The position numbers and the translations under genes were made by a program. A model generated the notes under the pieces. It saw nothing but the letters and a program-made list of their open reading frames with translations. It made no database searches and had not been told where the DNA came from. A stretch of 64,000 nucleotides of DNA from positions 1 to 64,000 of the forward strand of contig CAIUSO010000132.1 of the NCBI GenBank assembly GCA_903901875.1, written 5' to 3'. The stretch is from an uncultured Geobacteraceae bacterium. Lineage in GTDB: Bacteria > Desulfobacterota > Desulfuromonadia > Geobacterales > Pseudopelobacteraceae. Positions 1-7,655 of the stretch are shown here, one piece after another (within the stretch, counting starts at the first letter, position 1; the number at the start of each line of letters is the position of its first letter).

Positions 1-298
1 CAGAAATAAGTTCCCGTACGGCATCTTTTTCCGACGGTTCCCCTTGGATGGCACTGGTGAAATTTTCAACGGCACCGTTGTAATCACCGGTCTCCTTCTG
101 ACATAACCCGGTGTAATAATCGCTCAGTGGGGTTCTTTCCCCGGTTCCTCTGATCTGCTGAAGAAGTTGCAATGCTTCTTCGTAGTTTTCCGCTTTATAT
201 TCATCAATGGCATGCAGCACTCCGGCATCACTTGCCGCAGAAAATGTGGGCACGACAAATGGCAACATCGCGATAAGAAACATAAAAACTATTTTCAT
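1..298 (-). CDS. Secreted TPR-type protein, 3' end outside window
   Basis: About 99 codons are visible; the gene runs off the left edge. The start ATG at 298 is followed by a hydrophobic signal peptide (MKIVFMFLIAMLPFVV...) with a likely cleavage after the SAAS region, so the product should be exported. The mature part reads as helical repeats with TPR-like spacing (YKAENYEEALQLLQQI; then a second unit around DYYTGLCQKETGDYNGAVE). TPR proteins are protein-interaction scaffolds; nothing here names a partner. The upstream leader is very AT-rich. The family assignment rests on repeat appearance only. Confidence 0.6.
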   Translation of the reverse strand, partial: MKIVFMFLIAMLPFVVPTFSAASDAGVLHAIDEYKAENYEEALQLLQQIRGTGERTPLSDYYTGLCQKETGDYNGAVENFTSAIQGEPSEKDAVRELIS

Positions 299-407
299 AA
301 TCCCTCCGACCTTATAGGACCATAATTTTAGTTATAAACACCTCTTATTTCAAGTTATTTATTATTTACGACTTATTAGCGTTTTTTGTTTTTTTCGAGC
401 GGGGAGC

Positions 408-430
408 ATCCCCCGGCAGAACCGGGGGAT
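408..430. repeat. Perfect GC hairpin between two minus-strand genes
   Basis: TCCCCCGG (409-416) pairs with CCGGGGGA (422-429) around a 5-base loop. It lies 84 bases past the stop of the 71-residue gene, where a terminator would be expected, but on that strand it is followed by A-runs, not a U-run. It may be a transcript-end stabiliser or a small dispersed repeat rather than an intrinsic terminator. Confidence 0.4.
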
Positions 431-513
431 TACCTGAAGGAATTTGAGTCGTTATACGTAAAGATTGAAATTGTGGGGATCATGGGGTTCTGGAACCGAG
501 CGAAAAACTTCGG

Positions 514-729
514 TTATCGGGAAGGCCTGTCCAAGAGTGGTTTGAGGAATTTTTCAAAGGTTGCCACCTGCTTTGCGGACAGTAGGTCCACGTTCCCCTC
601 GTTATCAAGTAAAAAGGTCGCAACGCCAACGACAGTCCGTGCCAGATATCCGGTTCCTTCAACGGCTCGTTCTATCTCATCCCTTTGCTTGGTTATCACG
701 TTGCGCAGCGTATGTAGATCAATGCCCAT
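514..729 (-). CDS. Unknown 71-residue protein coupled to nitroreductase
   Basis: I do not recognise this family. The chosen ATG at 729 has a good ribosome site (AGGAGTGG, 5 bases upstream) that lies inside the end of the nitroreductase gene; the two genes overlap by 11 bases, a layout typical of translational coupling. The product (MGIDLHTLRNVITKQRDEIE...) is predicted to be largely helical and soluble, with a basic C-terminus (KPLLDRPSR). There is no signal peptide or membrane segment. The reading frame extends a further 37 codons upstream, but that part lies inside the nitroreductase gene and has no ribosome site. It is the last gene of the kinase/regulator/nitroreductase operon. Confidence 0.6.
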   Translation of the reverse strand: MGIDLHTLRNVITKQRDEIERAVEGTGYLARTVVGVATFLLDNEGNVDLLSAKQVATFEKFLKPLLDRPSR

Positions 730-1261
730 GGTTCCCACTCCTGTCATAATGGTTATTCCTGATTTTGCCGTACTCCAGCGTGTCCCCGGCCACCGGAATT
801 TTGTGTTCGGCAGGACGACCGATGCCGAGTATGCATTCAACCTTTACCTGCTCTGGTATCCCAAGCAACTCCTGCACGTACACCTCGGCAGTTCTCCCGT
901 CGCCATGCTGCCGGTTGCGAATCTGTGCCCAGCAGCTTCCGAGACCCAGCGACACCGCCGTAAGCTGGATGACAATGGCAGCTATTGAGCTGTCCTCCAC
1001 CCACACATCAGATTTGGTGCTGTCAGCGCACACCACGATGGCCAAGGGAGCATCTTTCAAAAACTGAGAACCGTGGGTCTTGGCACGTGCCAACTCTGCA
1101 AGCGTCTCCGGTTCATCCACCAGTACAAATTCCCACGGGTTTATGCCCCGCGATGACGGTGCCCTGAGCGCGGCTTCCAAAAGCAACGTGACGGTGGACT
1201 CGTCGATTTTTTCCGGTACATATGCGCGGATACTGCGCCGCTGCCTTAATAGATTGATCAT
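719..1261 (-). CDS. Nitroreductase-family FMN oxidoreductase
   Basis: A 180-residue nitroreductase-like flavoprotein. It opens with the family FMN-phosphate signature RRSIRAYVPEKI (residues 8-19) and APSSRGINPWEFVLV, and carries the central helix and loop with GLGSCWAQI and the C-terminal ILGIGRPAEHK block. Members use FMN and NAD(P)H to reduce nitro, quinone or flavin substrates; the natural substrate cannot be read from sequence. Length is normal for the short, single-domain subgroup. The start ATG at 1261 has a GGAG site. It follows the response regulator by 36 bases and overlaps the next gene by 11, so it is probably co-transcribed with the sensor pair upstream, which is an unusual partner. 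Confidence 0.88.
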   Translation of the reverse strand: MINLLRQRRSIRAYVPEKIDESTVTLLLEAALRAPSSRGINPWEFVLVDEPETLAELARAKTHGSQFLKDAPLAIVVCADSTKSDVWVEDSSIAAIVIQLTAVSLGLGSCWAQIRNRQHGDGRTAEVYVQELLGIPEQVKVECILGIGRPAEHKIPVAGDTLEYGKIRNNHYDRSGNHGH

Positions 1262-1297
1262 GATTTACTCTCCTGGTTGTTCAGTGACGCCCGCCGA

Positions 1298-2098
1298 TTA
1301 TTCTTCCAGACTTTCCCGGAGTACCAACACCACGGTATCCTGCTCATTACGGTGGAGAACATTTCCCCGCACCTGGAACATTCTGTTATGAAACTCGATT
1401 TCAAATAGTTGTTGTTTCTCCTGTCGTACTTCCGTGACTATTTCTTTTAGTCGACTATCACAGGAGACTTGAATCTTGCCATCGGCATCACATTCTCCAC
1501 ATAAGTCTTGTGCGATGCTGTTGCAATAAACAATAGCATTGTCTCCATCTACCGCCACAACCCCCACAGGAAGAGCTGCCAGAAGATTTTTCAAAAAAGT
1601 AAAAGTACTGACGTGGTTGCCCTGCTGTTCGGTACTCCCCTGAACATTTTCTTCCAGCTCCAAATTTGCGTTGGCTGAATTCTGCATAGTTGCCGGATTA
1701 TTTTCACGGCGCGCAAAGCGTTCGAGGCATTCCTGGATAGTGCTCCTCAGTTCATCGTCATCCCAGGGCTTGGGAATGAATTTATAAATTCGCCCTTCAT
1801 TAATAGCCGAGACCACTGCACCGATATCTGCATAACCCGAGAGAACAATACGGATCGTTTCAGGCCAACGATCATACACCGAATGCAAAAAATCAACGCC
1901 GTTCATTGCCGGCATACGATAATCGGAAACGACCACCTGAAACGGGCCCTCTTCTGCAAGATATTTCAAACCCTCTTCCCCGGAACTGGCAAGGACTATT
2001 TCATAATCATCATCAATAAAAATACGTTGCAATGCCCGCAACACATTTGGTTCATCATCGACGCAGAGAATTCGTCCTTGTGCGCTGTTTTCACCCAT
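1298..2098 (-). CDS. Response regulator, REC plus PAS-like domain
   Basis: Residues 8-125 are a receiver: acidic pocket DDE at 14-16, phospho-acceptor D59 in VVVSDYRMP, a switch residue in VLSGYAD and the conserved lysine in FIPKPW. This receiver subtype (SAINEGRIYKFIPKPW) is the one usually joined to HD-GYP or similar outputs, but the rest (about 165-266) looks like a degenerate PAS domain (LAALPVGVVAVDGDNAIVY). No DNA-binding or enzymatic output is visible. Strong GGAGGT site before ATG 2098. It begins 31 bases after the stop of the kinase gene, its likely phosphodonor. The same architecture recurs at 32932-33678, so the two are paralogues. Confidence 0.85.
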   Translation of the reverse strand: MGENSAQGRILCVDDEPNVLRALQRIFIDDDYEIVLASSGEEGLKYLAEEGPFQVVVSDYRMPAMNGVDFLHSVYDRWPETIRIVLSGYADIGAVVSAINEGRIYKFIPKPWDDDELRSTIQECLERFARRENNPATMQNSANANLELEENVQGSTEQQGNHVSTFTFLKNLLAALPVGVVAVDGDNAIVYCNSIAQDLCGECDADGKIQVSCDSRLKEIVTEVRQEKQQLFEIEFHNRMFQVRGNVLHRNEQDTVVLVLRESLEE

Positions 2099-2129
2099 AG
2101 TGTACCTCCAAAAGATTGTTCCCGCTCTG

Positions 2130-5006
2130 TCATAAACGACTCTCTTCAGGTACGTTGTTTACTGTGCAAATATCCGAAGAATGAGGTACCAAAAGGGGGA
2201 TCCGTACCGTGAATGTTGAGCCTTTGCCAATTTCACTTTCAACGAGAATGTCGCCACCATGTTTTCTGACAATATCATAACTGATTGAAAGTCCAAGCCC
2301 GGTGCCCTTGCCAACTTCTTTTGTGGTAAAGAACGGCTCAAATATCCGCTTTAATATGTTTTCCTGAATCCCGCTTCCCGTATCGGAAATTGCCACAAAC
2401 ACGTCGGATTCATTATTCCAGGTACGTACCGTAATTACCCCCTTGGTACCCCCCAAAGAGTGGGCCGCATTAACCAGAATATTGAGGAATACCTGATTCA
2501 ATTGTTGTGGATAACAAAGAATCTCAGGAATAGGACCAAACTTCCGGTCGAGGACAGCTACATACTTGATTTCATTCCAGGCGATATTGATGGTCGTTGC
2601 CAGTAACTCATTCAGGTTTGCAGGGGCCCGTTCAAGCTGATCAACACGGGAAAAATCCTTTAAGTCTTTGACAATGCTGCGGACCCTCGCCGCACCATCC
2701 AAACTTTCAAGAAGCAACTGTCGTGAATCGTTCATGATAAAATCAATCTTCAGCTTCTTTCTTTTCTCATTAAGAGGCCCTTTCAACCCGGTATCGCAGG
2801 ACAGTTCAATGACACTGTCACTTGCGTCTATAAACTCCGTTATACGAGCAATGTACTTACCAAGAGAGGTCAGATTACTGGAAATGAAACCCATGGGATT
2901 ATTGATTTCGTGGGCGACTCCCGCAGCCAACTGTCCGATTGACGCCAGTTTTTCCTGTTGAAATATCTGTAGTTGGGCATCCTTTAATTCGGCATACGCA
3001 TTTTTCAATTCCTGTGTGGCGGTACGCAGTTCCGTTGTGTCATTCATTGACACAACATAGCCGCTCAAATGTTCCCCATCCCCGATCGGATACACGGTAA
3101 TATCATAGGTACAACCGGTTGGCGGATGAAACAGCTCACCGTTACAGCCATTAAAAGTCACAAAATTGAAGTCAGCTTCTTCGATCAATTCCCGCCAATC
3201 CAACCCCATAAGATCACTGTGCGAACGACCGGTTGCATCCGCCAGGAGTTTGTTGCAGCGCCGAATGCGATGGTCCGCATCGGTAAGAATAATGAAATCA
3301 CGTAAGTGGTCAAGAGTTTCCTCCCACTCCCTTTTGCCATGCTCCACCTCGGCAAAAAGAAGCTCCAGCTTTAAATGATTTTCCTCCAGTGACCTCCGGC
3401 TCTCAAGTAATTCCGCTTCTACCGCCTTGCGTTCGGTAATATCTTCCTTCACGGCAAGATAACCGGAGATCACCCCATTTTTATCAAAGAGCGGTGATAT
3501 TGAGGCAAACTCCCAGAATAACGTGCCGTTTTTCCTCCTGTTATGCAGTTCTCCCCGCCATTCGTTGCCCGATGAAATCGTCTTCCATAGCTTGACATAC
3601 TCATCATCTGACATTTCCCCCGATTTAAGTACCCGGGGATTCTTGCCAATAGCTTCCTGGGCGGTATATCCGGTTGTCTGGCAAAACTTGGGATTAACGT
3701 ATTCAATGTCGCCATCAATATTCGTAATAAGAATCGTAGTGGGACTTTGCTCTATGGCTTGGGACATTTTACGTATCTGATCGTCCAATCGGTGCTGTTC
3801 AGTAATATCAACAAATGCGCCGACAATACCACCAATTTCACCATTTCCCTTGAAAAACGGTGCCTTCGTTATGAGTACGGACCGATCCAATCCATCAAAC
3901 CGCAAAAGTTCAGTTTCATAATTATAACCCGCTTTCTCCCTGATAGCCACGGTATCATGCAGTTTTGCTTCTTCAGCATAGCGGAGCGGCATCACGTCTG
4001 CGATGGTTTTACCGGTTATTTCATCGAAAGAGAGGCCAACAAAAGACTGAAATGCTTTATTGCAACCAATATAGGCACCATGAGTATCCTTGTAAAAGAC
4101 CGGATTCGGTATAGCATCGAGAATTTCCTGGAGAAACAGATTATGGTTGGCAATGGCCTCCTGGGCCAACTTTCGTTCTGAAATATCTTCCAAGGTTTCT
4201 ATGACCGCAATAATCTCGTTATTAGCATTCTTTACGGGGGCCGTTTCAAAAAATATATAACGACGCGCCCCACCTATATTGTCAAACCATCCTTCAGCGC
4301 GAAGTGCACCATCAATAAGCGGAGAGGAGGTAATACCGGAATAGAGCATATCAATGCTCTGTAACTTGTGATCAAGAACCAAATCCGCAAGAACCGGCCG
4401 TTTTTTTGAATAGAAAGCTGACCATTGCTGTTTCGTTCCGGTCATCTGAAAAGAACTCTTTCCGGTCATTTTAGCCAGAGCATTATTCCAAAAAATAATT
4501 TTGTGATGCTGATCAATGACAAACATGGGGGCTGCGGCATTCTGAATGATGCCACTTAAAAATTCCTTCTCCTGCTTGAGAAGCTGCTTTGTTCCTTGTA
4601 TTTCGCTCATCAAGACATTGAATGCCCTGGCAAGTTGCTCAATTTCATCTCCGGAGTGTAACTCCAGTTCCTGCCAATCTGCCTCACCGCGACTGATGGC
4701 TCCGACATAGTCCGTCAACCGGTTCAGGGGCAATATCAACCGATTGGTTACATACCAGGTTACTACCAATGTGCATGAGGCACCAATAAGCAGCAGCACC
4801 AGAATGTTCACAGACATCTGGTAAAGTGGCTTAAATGCCTCCCCATAGGGAGTCTGTTGAGAATAGATACTTTCTTTGAAAAGTGACCGGCAACTGAGGA
4901 AGAGGAGTAAAGATATACCGATAATAAGGCCCGTGACGACGGCAAGAGTAGTGAGTAACACTTTGGTTTTTAAACTGAGATTTCGAATCATCGTGCGGGG
5001 TTTCAT
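2130..5006 (-). CDS. Membrane histidine kinase: HAMP, four PAS, HisKA, HATPase
   Basis: A 958-residue sensor kinase. Two membrane helices (about 15-38 and 63-85) enclose only a short extracytoplasmic loop, followed by HAMP (86-140) and about four PAS domains (155-660), so sensing is probably cytoplasmic or in the membrane. The HisKA motif SIGQLAAGVAHEINNP places the phospho-acceptor at about H699; the ATPase domain has the N box (LVNAAHS), DTGSGI and GKGTGLGLS. No receiver is fused; the regulator gene directly downstream probably takes the phosphate. I chose ATG 5006, with GGAGGT four bases upstream, over the in-frame ATG at 5024. The HisKA subtype closely matches the kinase at 30894-32963. 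Confidence 0.88.
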   Translation of the reverse strand: MKPRTMIRNLSLKTKVLLTTLAVVTGLIIGISLLLFLSCRSLFKESIYSQQTPYGEAFKPLYQMSVNILVLLLIGASCTLVVTWYVTNRLILPLNRLTDYVGAISRGEADWQELELHSGDEIEQLARAFNVLMSEIQGTKQLLKQEKEFLSGIIQNAAAPMFVIDQHHKIIFWNNALAKMTGKSSFQMTGTKQQWSAFYSKKRPVLADLVLDHKLQSIDMLYSGITSSPLIDGALRAEGWFDNIGGARRYIFFETAPVKNANNEIIAVIETLEDISERKLAQEAIANHNLFLQEILDAIPNPVFYKDTHGAYIGCNKAFQSFVGLSFDEITGKTIADVMPLRYAEEAKLHDTVAIREKAGYNYETELLRFDGLDRSVLITKAPFFKGNGEIGGIVGAFVDITEQHRLDDQIRKMSQAIEQSPTTILITNIDGDIEYVNPKFCQTTGYTAQEAIGKNPRVLKSGEMSDDEYVKLWKTISSGNEWRGELHNRRKNGTLFWEFASISPLFDKNGVISGYLAVKEDITERKAVEAELLESRRSLEENHLKLELLFAEVEHGKREWEETLDHLRDFIILTDADHRIRRCNKLLADATGRSHSDLMGLDWRELIEEADFNFVTFNGCNGELFHPPTGCTYDITVYPIGDGEHLSGYVVSMNDTTELRTATQELKNAYAELKDAQLQIFQQEKLASIGQLAAGVAHEINNPMGFISSNLTSLGKYIARITEFIDASDSVIELSCDTGLKGPLNEKRKKLKIDFIMNDSRQLLLESLDGAARVRSIVKDLKDFSRVDQLERAPANLNELLATTINIAWNEIKYVAVLDRKFGPIPEILCYPQQLNQVFLNILVNAAHSLGGTKGVITVRTWNNESDVFVAISDTGSGIQENILKRIFEPFFTTKEVGKGTGLGLSISYDIVRKHGGDILVESEIGKGSTFTVRIPLLVPHSSDICTVNNVPEESRL

Positions 5007-5082
5007 TGCGACCTCCAGCGACATCTTCTATAATTCTAATCCGTCGATACTCTCATGTTGTCGTTCGTCGTTGTACGGGGAT

Positions 5083-5343
5083 TCAAACATGGCTTTTCCC
5101 TTCAAGCGGAATAATATTGAAGGTCTCGGATAGCAGGTCAAATACCACGTTCGCCCTGCCATCCTTCAGCTGCTGGATTACCTGTTCGATTTTGTTTTCA
5201 AACGTGTAGCCTGCATCTGAAAGTTCACTCCACTCCCGCGTCACAAATTCCTCGATCATCTTTCGTAAGGTTTCCGGATTGATGCGATCTAACGGCACGA
5301 CGACACCCTCTTCGGCCTTGTCGTCCTGCTTGTCCCGCTCCAT
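5083..5343 (-). CDS. UPF0270 (YheU-like) small protein
   Basis: The core INPETLRKMIEEFVTREW followed by FENKIEQVIQQLKDGRA and VVFDLLSETFNI matches what I know of the YheU/UPF0270 family (PETL..LIEEFV.REG, then a QL..G.A block and a terminal IMP). Function is unknown; E. coli YheU is a cytosolic protein of about 72 residues. Three in-frame ATGs (5400, 5364, 5343) compete and none has a strong ribosome site; I chose the shortest because the family core begins just after it. It lies between the TauE/SafE transporter and the sensor kinase, all on the minus strand. Confidence 0.75.
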   Translation of the reverse strand: MERDKQDDKAEEGVVVPLDRINPETLRKMIEEFVTREWSELSDAGYTFENKIEQVIQQLKDGRANVVFDLLSETFNIIPLEGKSHV

Positions 5344-5413
5344 GGTAATTTCTCTTTGATCCATACCAAATTGCACCTTTTCCGATCCTGATCTGTACAT
5401 AACCGTCTTACCA

Positions 5414-6175
5414 TCAAATCCGAATAAACAGCCAAATGGTAAGAACTGTTCCTACTAAGATGATAAACCCCCGTAACAGTTTTTCTGATACTCGATGCAG
5501 GAGCCACGAGCCAAAGAAACCGCCTCCGATACCACCTACCCCAAGAGCAATCACAGCCTGCCAATTTACCAGCGGAGAGAACGCAAAAATGAGCACTGCG
5601 GAGGCATTCATCGTCATCGCTAAAAAGTTTTTATTCGCACTGGCAGCACGAACAGGCAAACCAGCTATTGTAAGTGCGGCCAACATGAGAAAACCGATAC
5701 CCCCGCCAAAATAGCCACCGTAAATCGCAATACAGGTCTGGATTACGATCAATAATGTTGGTGATACAGCATGAACCGCGTGTAATGGCTTGCGACGATA
5801 GGTGCCCCAGGCGAATATACTGGTGGCAAACAACACCAACCAGGGAACAAGCTTGGCAAAAATAGTGACAGGGGTATTCAGGAGCAACATGGCACCACAT
5901 ATTCCCCCGAGACAGCTCGCTAAGAATAAGCGACGGAAACTGAGCGAACCAACATCACTCAGTAAACTGCGCCCAGCAATTGCTGAGGTAATCTGATTCG
6001 GGAAAAGGGCAATGGTCGATGTCATGTTGGCAGCCAACGGGTTGAGGCCAACCAACAATAATGTCGGGAAGGTGATAAACGAACCACCACCGGCCAGAAC
6101 ATTCTGTGTGCCAGCGTAAAAGCCAGCAACTGCCATAATAAGTACCGAGTGAAAATCAATATGTGCCACTGGCAT
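5414..6175 (-). CDS. TauE/SafE-family membrane transporter
   Basis: A 253-residue integral membrane protein with about eight hydrophobic helices and the family signature near the N-terminus (GFYAGTQNVLAGGGSFITFP, about residues 17-36) repeated in weaker form in the second half (IGVGGIGGGFFGSWLL). TauE/SafE proteins are proposed exporters or importers of sulfonates, sulfite and other small organic anions; most are uncharacterised and the substrate cannot be inferred here. The first ATG (6187) lacks a ribosome site; ATG 6175 has GGAG six bases upstream and was chosen. Stop is close to the UPF0270 gene, so they may share a transcript. Confidence 0.88.
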   Translation of the reverse strand: MPVAHIDFHSVLIMAVAGFYAGTQNVLAGGGSFITFPTLLLVGLNPLAANMTSTIALFPNQITSAIAGRSLLSDVGSLSFRRLFLASCLGGICGAMLLLNTPVTIFAKLVPWLVLFATSIFAWGTYRRKPLHAVHAVSPTLLIVIQTCIAIYGGYFGGGIGFLMLAALTIAGLPVRAASANKNFLAMTMNASAVLIFAFSPLVNWQAVIALGVGGIGGGFFGSWLLHRVSEKLLRGFIILVGTVLTIWLFIRI

Positions 6176-6239
6176 CAAGTGCTCCATAGTTTTATGAGAA
6201 GGCAGCCTCTTTTCTCATGTTTTTTTACCATACACCCGT

Positions 6240-6755
6240 TCACAACAATGATGTCAACCTTTTAATGAGAGATGAGTGTTGAGGAAACTGGCTCAGTAAT
6301 ATCGATCTATCCCCCATCTCAAAATCGGCGAAATCAAAGCCGGGCGCAACGGTGCAGCCGACGAATGCGTAGGGCCCTTCACCGGAAACTTCCGCACCAA
6401 ACCAGCAGCCGGCAGGAACAACAGCCTGAAATGTGTCACCGTTAAGAACAGCAGCCCCCAACGGGAGCTGCCGATAATCACCTTCAGGGGTGATCACGTG
6501 GATAGTCAGCGTAGTTCCGGCATGAAAGTGCCAAAGCTCATCGGACTTGATGCGGTGGAACGCAGATATATCGCCACGCTCAAGGAGAAAGTAGATGGCG
6601 GTACAGCAGGAACGGTCACCATCAAACTGCCGGGGCAGAGCAGCATCAGGAATTATGTCGGTTGAGCGATAGGTCTCCCGATACCATCCCCCTTCCGGGT
6701 GACGGAGCAATTCCAGTGCCGTGATCAACTCAGTTGCACACATTTCATTATTCAC
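6240..6755 (-). CDS. Cupin of the DUF985 family
   Basis: The sequence carries the DUF985 signatures in order: LRHPEGGWYRETYRS, then FHRIKSDELWHFHAG (metal-ligand type histidines and a glutamate on the cupin fold), VPAGCWFGAEV, and CTVAPGFDFADFEMGDR. The product is a single-domain cytosolic cupin of about 171 residues. The enzymatic role is unknown; some relatives have been suggested to be epimerases or isomerases. GTG 6755 has a GGGAG site six bases upstream and is preferred to ATG 6743 and an upstream TTG at 6782. The gene follows the iron-sulfur flavoprotein by about 34 bases. Confidence 0.85.
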   Translation of the reverse strand: MNNEMCATELITALELLRHPEGGWYRETYRSTDIIPDAALPRQFDGDRSCCTAIYFLLERGDISAFHRIKSDELWHFHAGTTLTIHVITPEGDYRQLPLGAAVLNGDTFQAVVPAGCWFGAEVSGEGPYAFVGCTVAPGFDFADFEMGDRSILLSQFPQHSSLIKRLTSLL

Positions 6756-6789
6756 GCTCCGCTCCCTGAAGGTCTCTGGCAAGAAAATT

Positions 6790-7461
6790 TCATGGTTTGA
6801 GTTTCTCAGCCCAATAGTCCCGCTCGAAGGGCCAGTAATCCTTCATCATATCAACCAGACCGGCCATGCGTACCCTGAACTCTGCACGAAAACTATCCTG
6901 CTCTGCGTAAATCCGTTTTTCGCCGATGCTGTGACAGAGCTCCCGCCCCAGTGTGCGTGCCGAGGCATAGAGGTTCTCCTCATCGGGAAAGGTTCTGACA
7001 CCTGCCATGGGTGAGCCCACACCTCCTACGGAGTTCGCCCCGAGGGTGTTGACGAAACGCTCCATGTACTTCAGCACTTCCGCATCTTCACCGCCACCGG
7101 ATGTTTCAACCATGGCAGCGTATTTACCTTCAAGTGCCATACAGTGGATCAGACCATTGCAACGATCAAAAAGTGCTTTCATCTGGGCAGAAACGCTCCA
7201 GATGTAATTGGGGCTGGCCAAAATAAAGCCGTCACAGGCAAGAAGTTTTTCTTTGATAAGCTCGTAGTCATCGTTGATGTTGCAGATGCCGGTTTTATGA
7301 CAGACGTCACACGCAACACAGGGATTGACCGTAAGCGTTTTCAGCGAGAGAATTTCTGTTTCTCCGCCGGCGGCAGTTACCCCGGCGATCACTTCTTCCA
7401 GCAAACGTCCGGTATTGCCCTGCATTCCGCGCGGACTGGCGATTAGTGCAAGTATCTTCAT
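6790..7461 (-). CDS. Flavodoxin-like iron-sulfur flavoprotein
   Basis: A 223-residue NADPH-dependent FMN-reductase-fold protein: phosphate-binding loop SPRGMQGNTGRL (9-20) and the flavin-contacting LASPNYIWSVSAQMKALFDR region. Between them is a compact cysteine motif, C48-x2-C51-x2-C54-x5-C60, which fits the CX2CX2CX4-7C cluster ligand of the Isf family of iron-sulfur flavoproteins; these pass electrons between ferredoxins and oxygen or peroxide-type acceptors in anaerobes. The C-terminus (about 160-223) is the extended helical tail of that group. Start ATG 7461 has an excellent GGAGGT site; the nine upstream codons are not used. The physiological acceptor is not evident. Confidence 0.82.
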   Translation of the reverse strand: MKILALIASPRGMQGNTGRLLEEVIAGVTAAGGETEILSLKTLTVNPCVACDVCHKTGICNINDDYELIKEKLLACDGFILASPNYIWSVSAQMKALFDRCNGLIHCMALEGKYAAMVETSGGGEDAEVLKYMERFVNTLGANSVGGVGSPMAGVRTFPDEENLYASARTLGRELCHSIGEKRIYAEQDSFRAEFRVRMAGLVDMMKDYWPFERDYWAEKLKP

Positions 7462-7655
7462 TGTAGACCTCCTCTCGTTAGTTTCCAAACAGACATATTT
7501 AATACACTGATACTATTATTTTTTGCGTATATTCCAGCCGAAGTTTTTACTCCTCCACCCAGCGGGGGGAGGGGACTTTTTTTATCTTCACTAATGTACA
7601 GTTCCTTATACATCAGTCAGTTAAGCAGTAAAGACATTTTTCGTTCTGGCACTCG

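Noticed and set aside
7560-7583. G-rich hairpin with T7 in the ubiD downstream region
   Set aside because: The T-run is on the plus strand, where no gene ends; the minus strand gives no U-run, so I do not call it a terminator.
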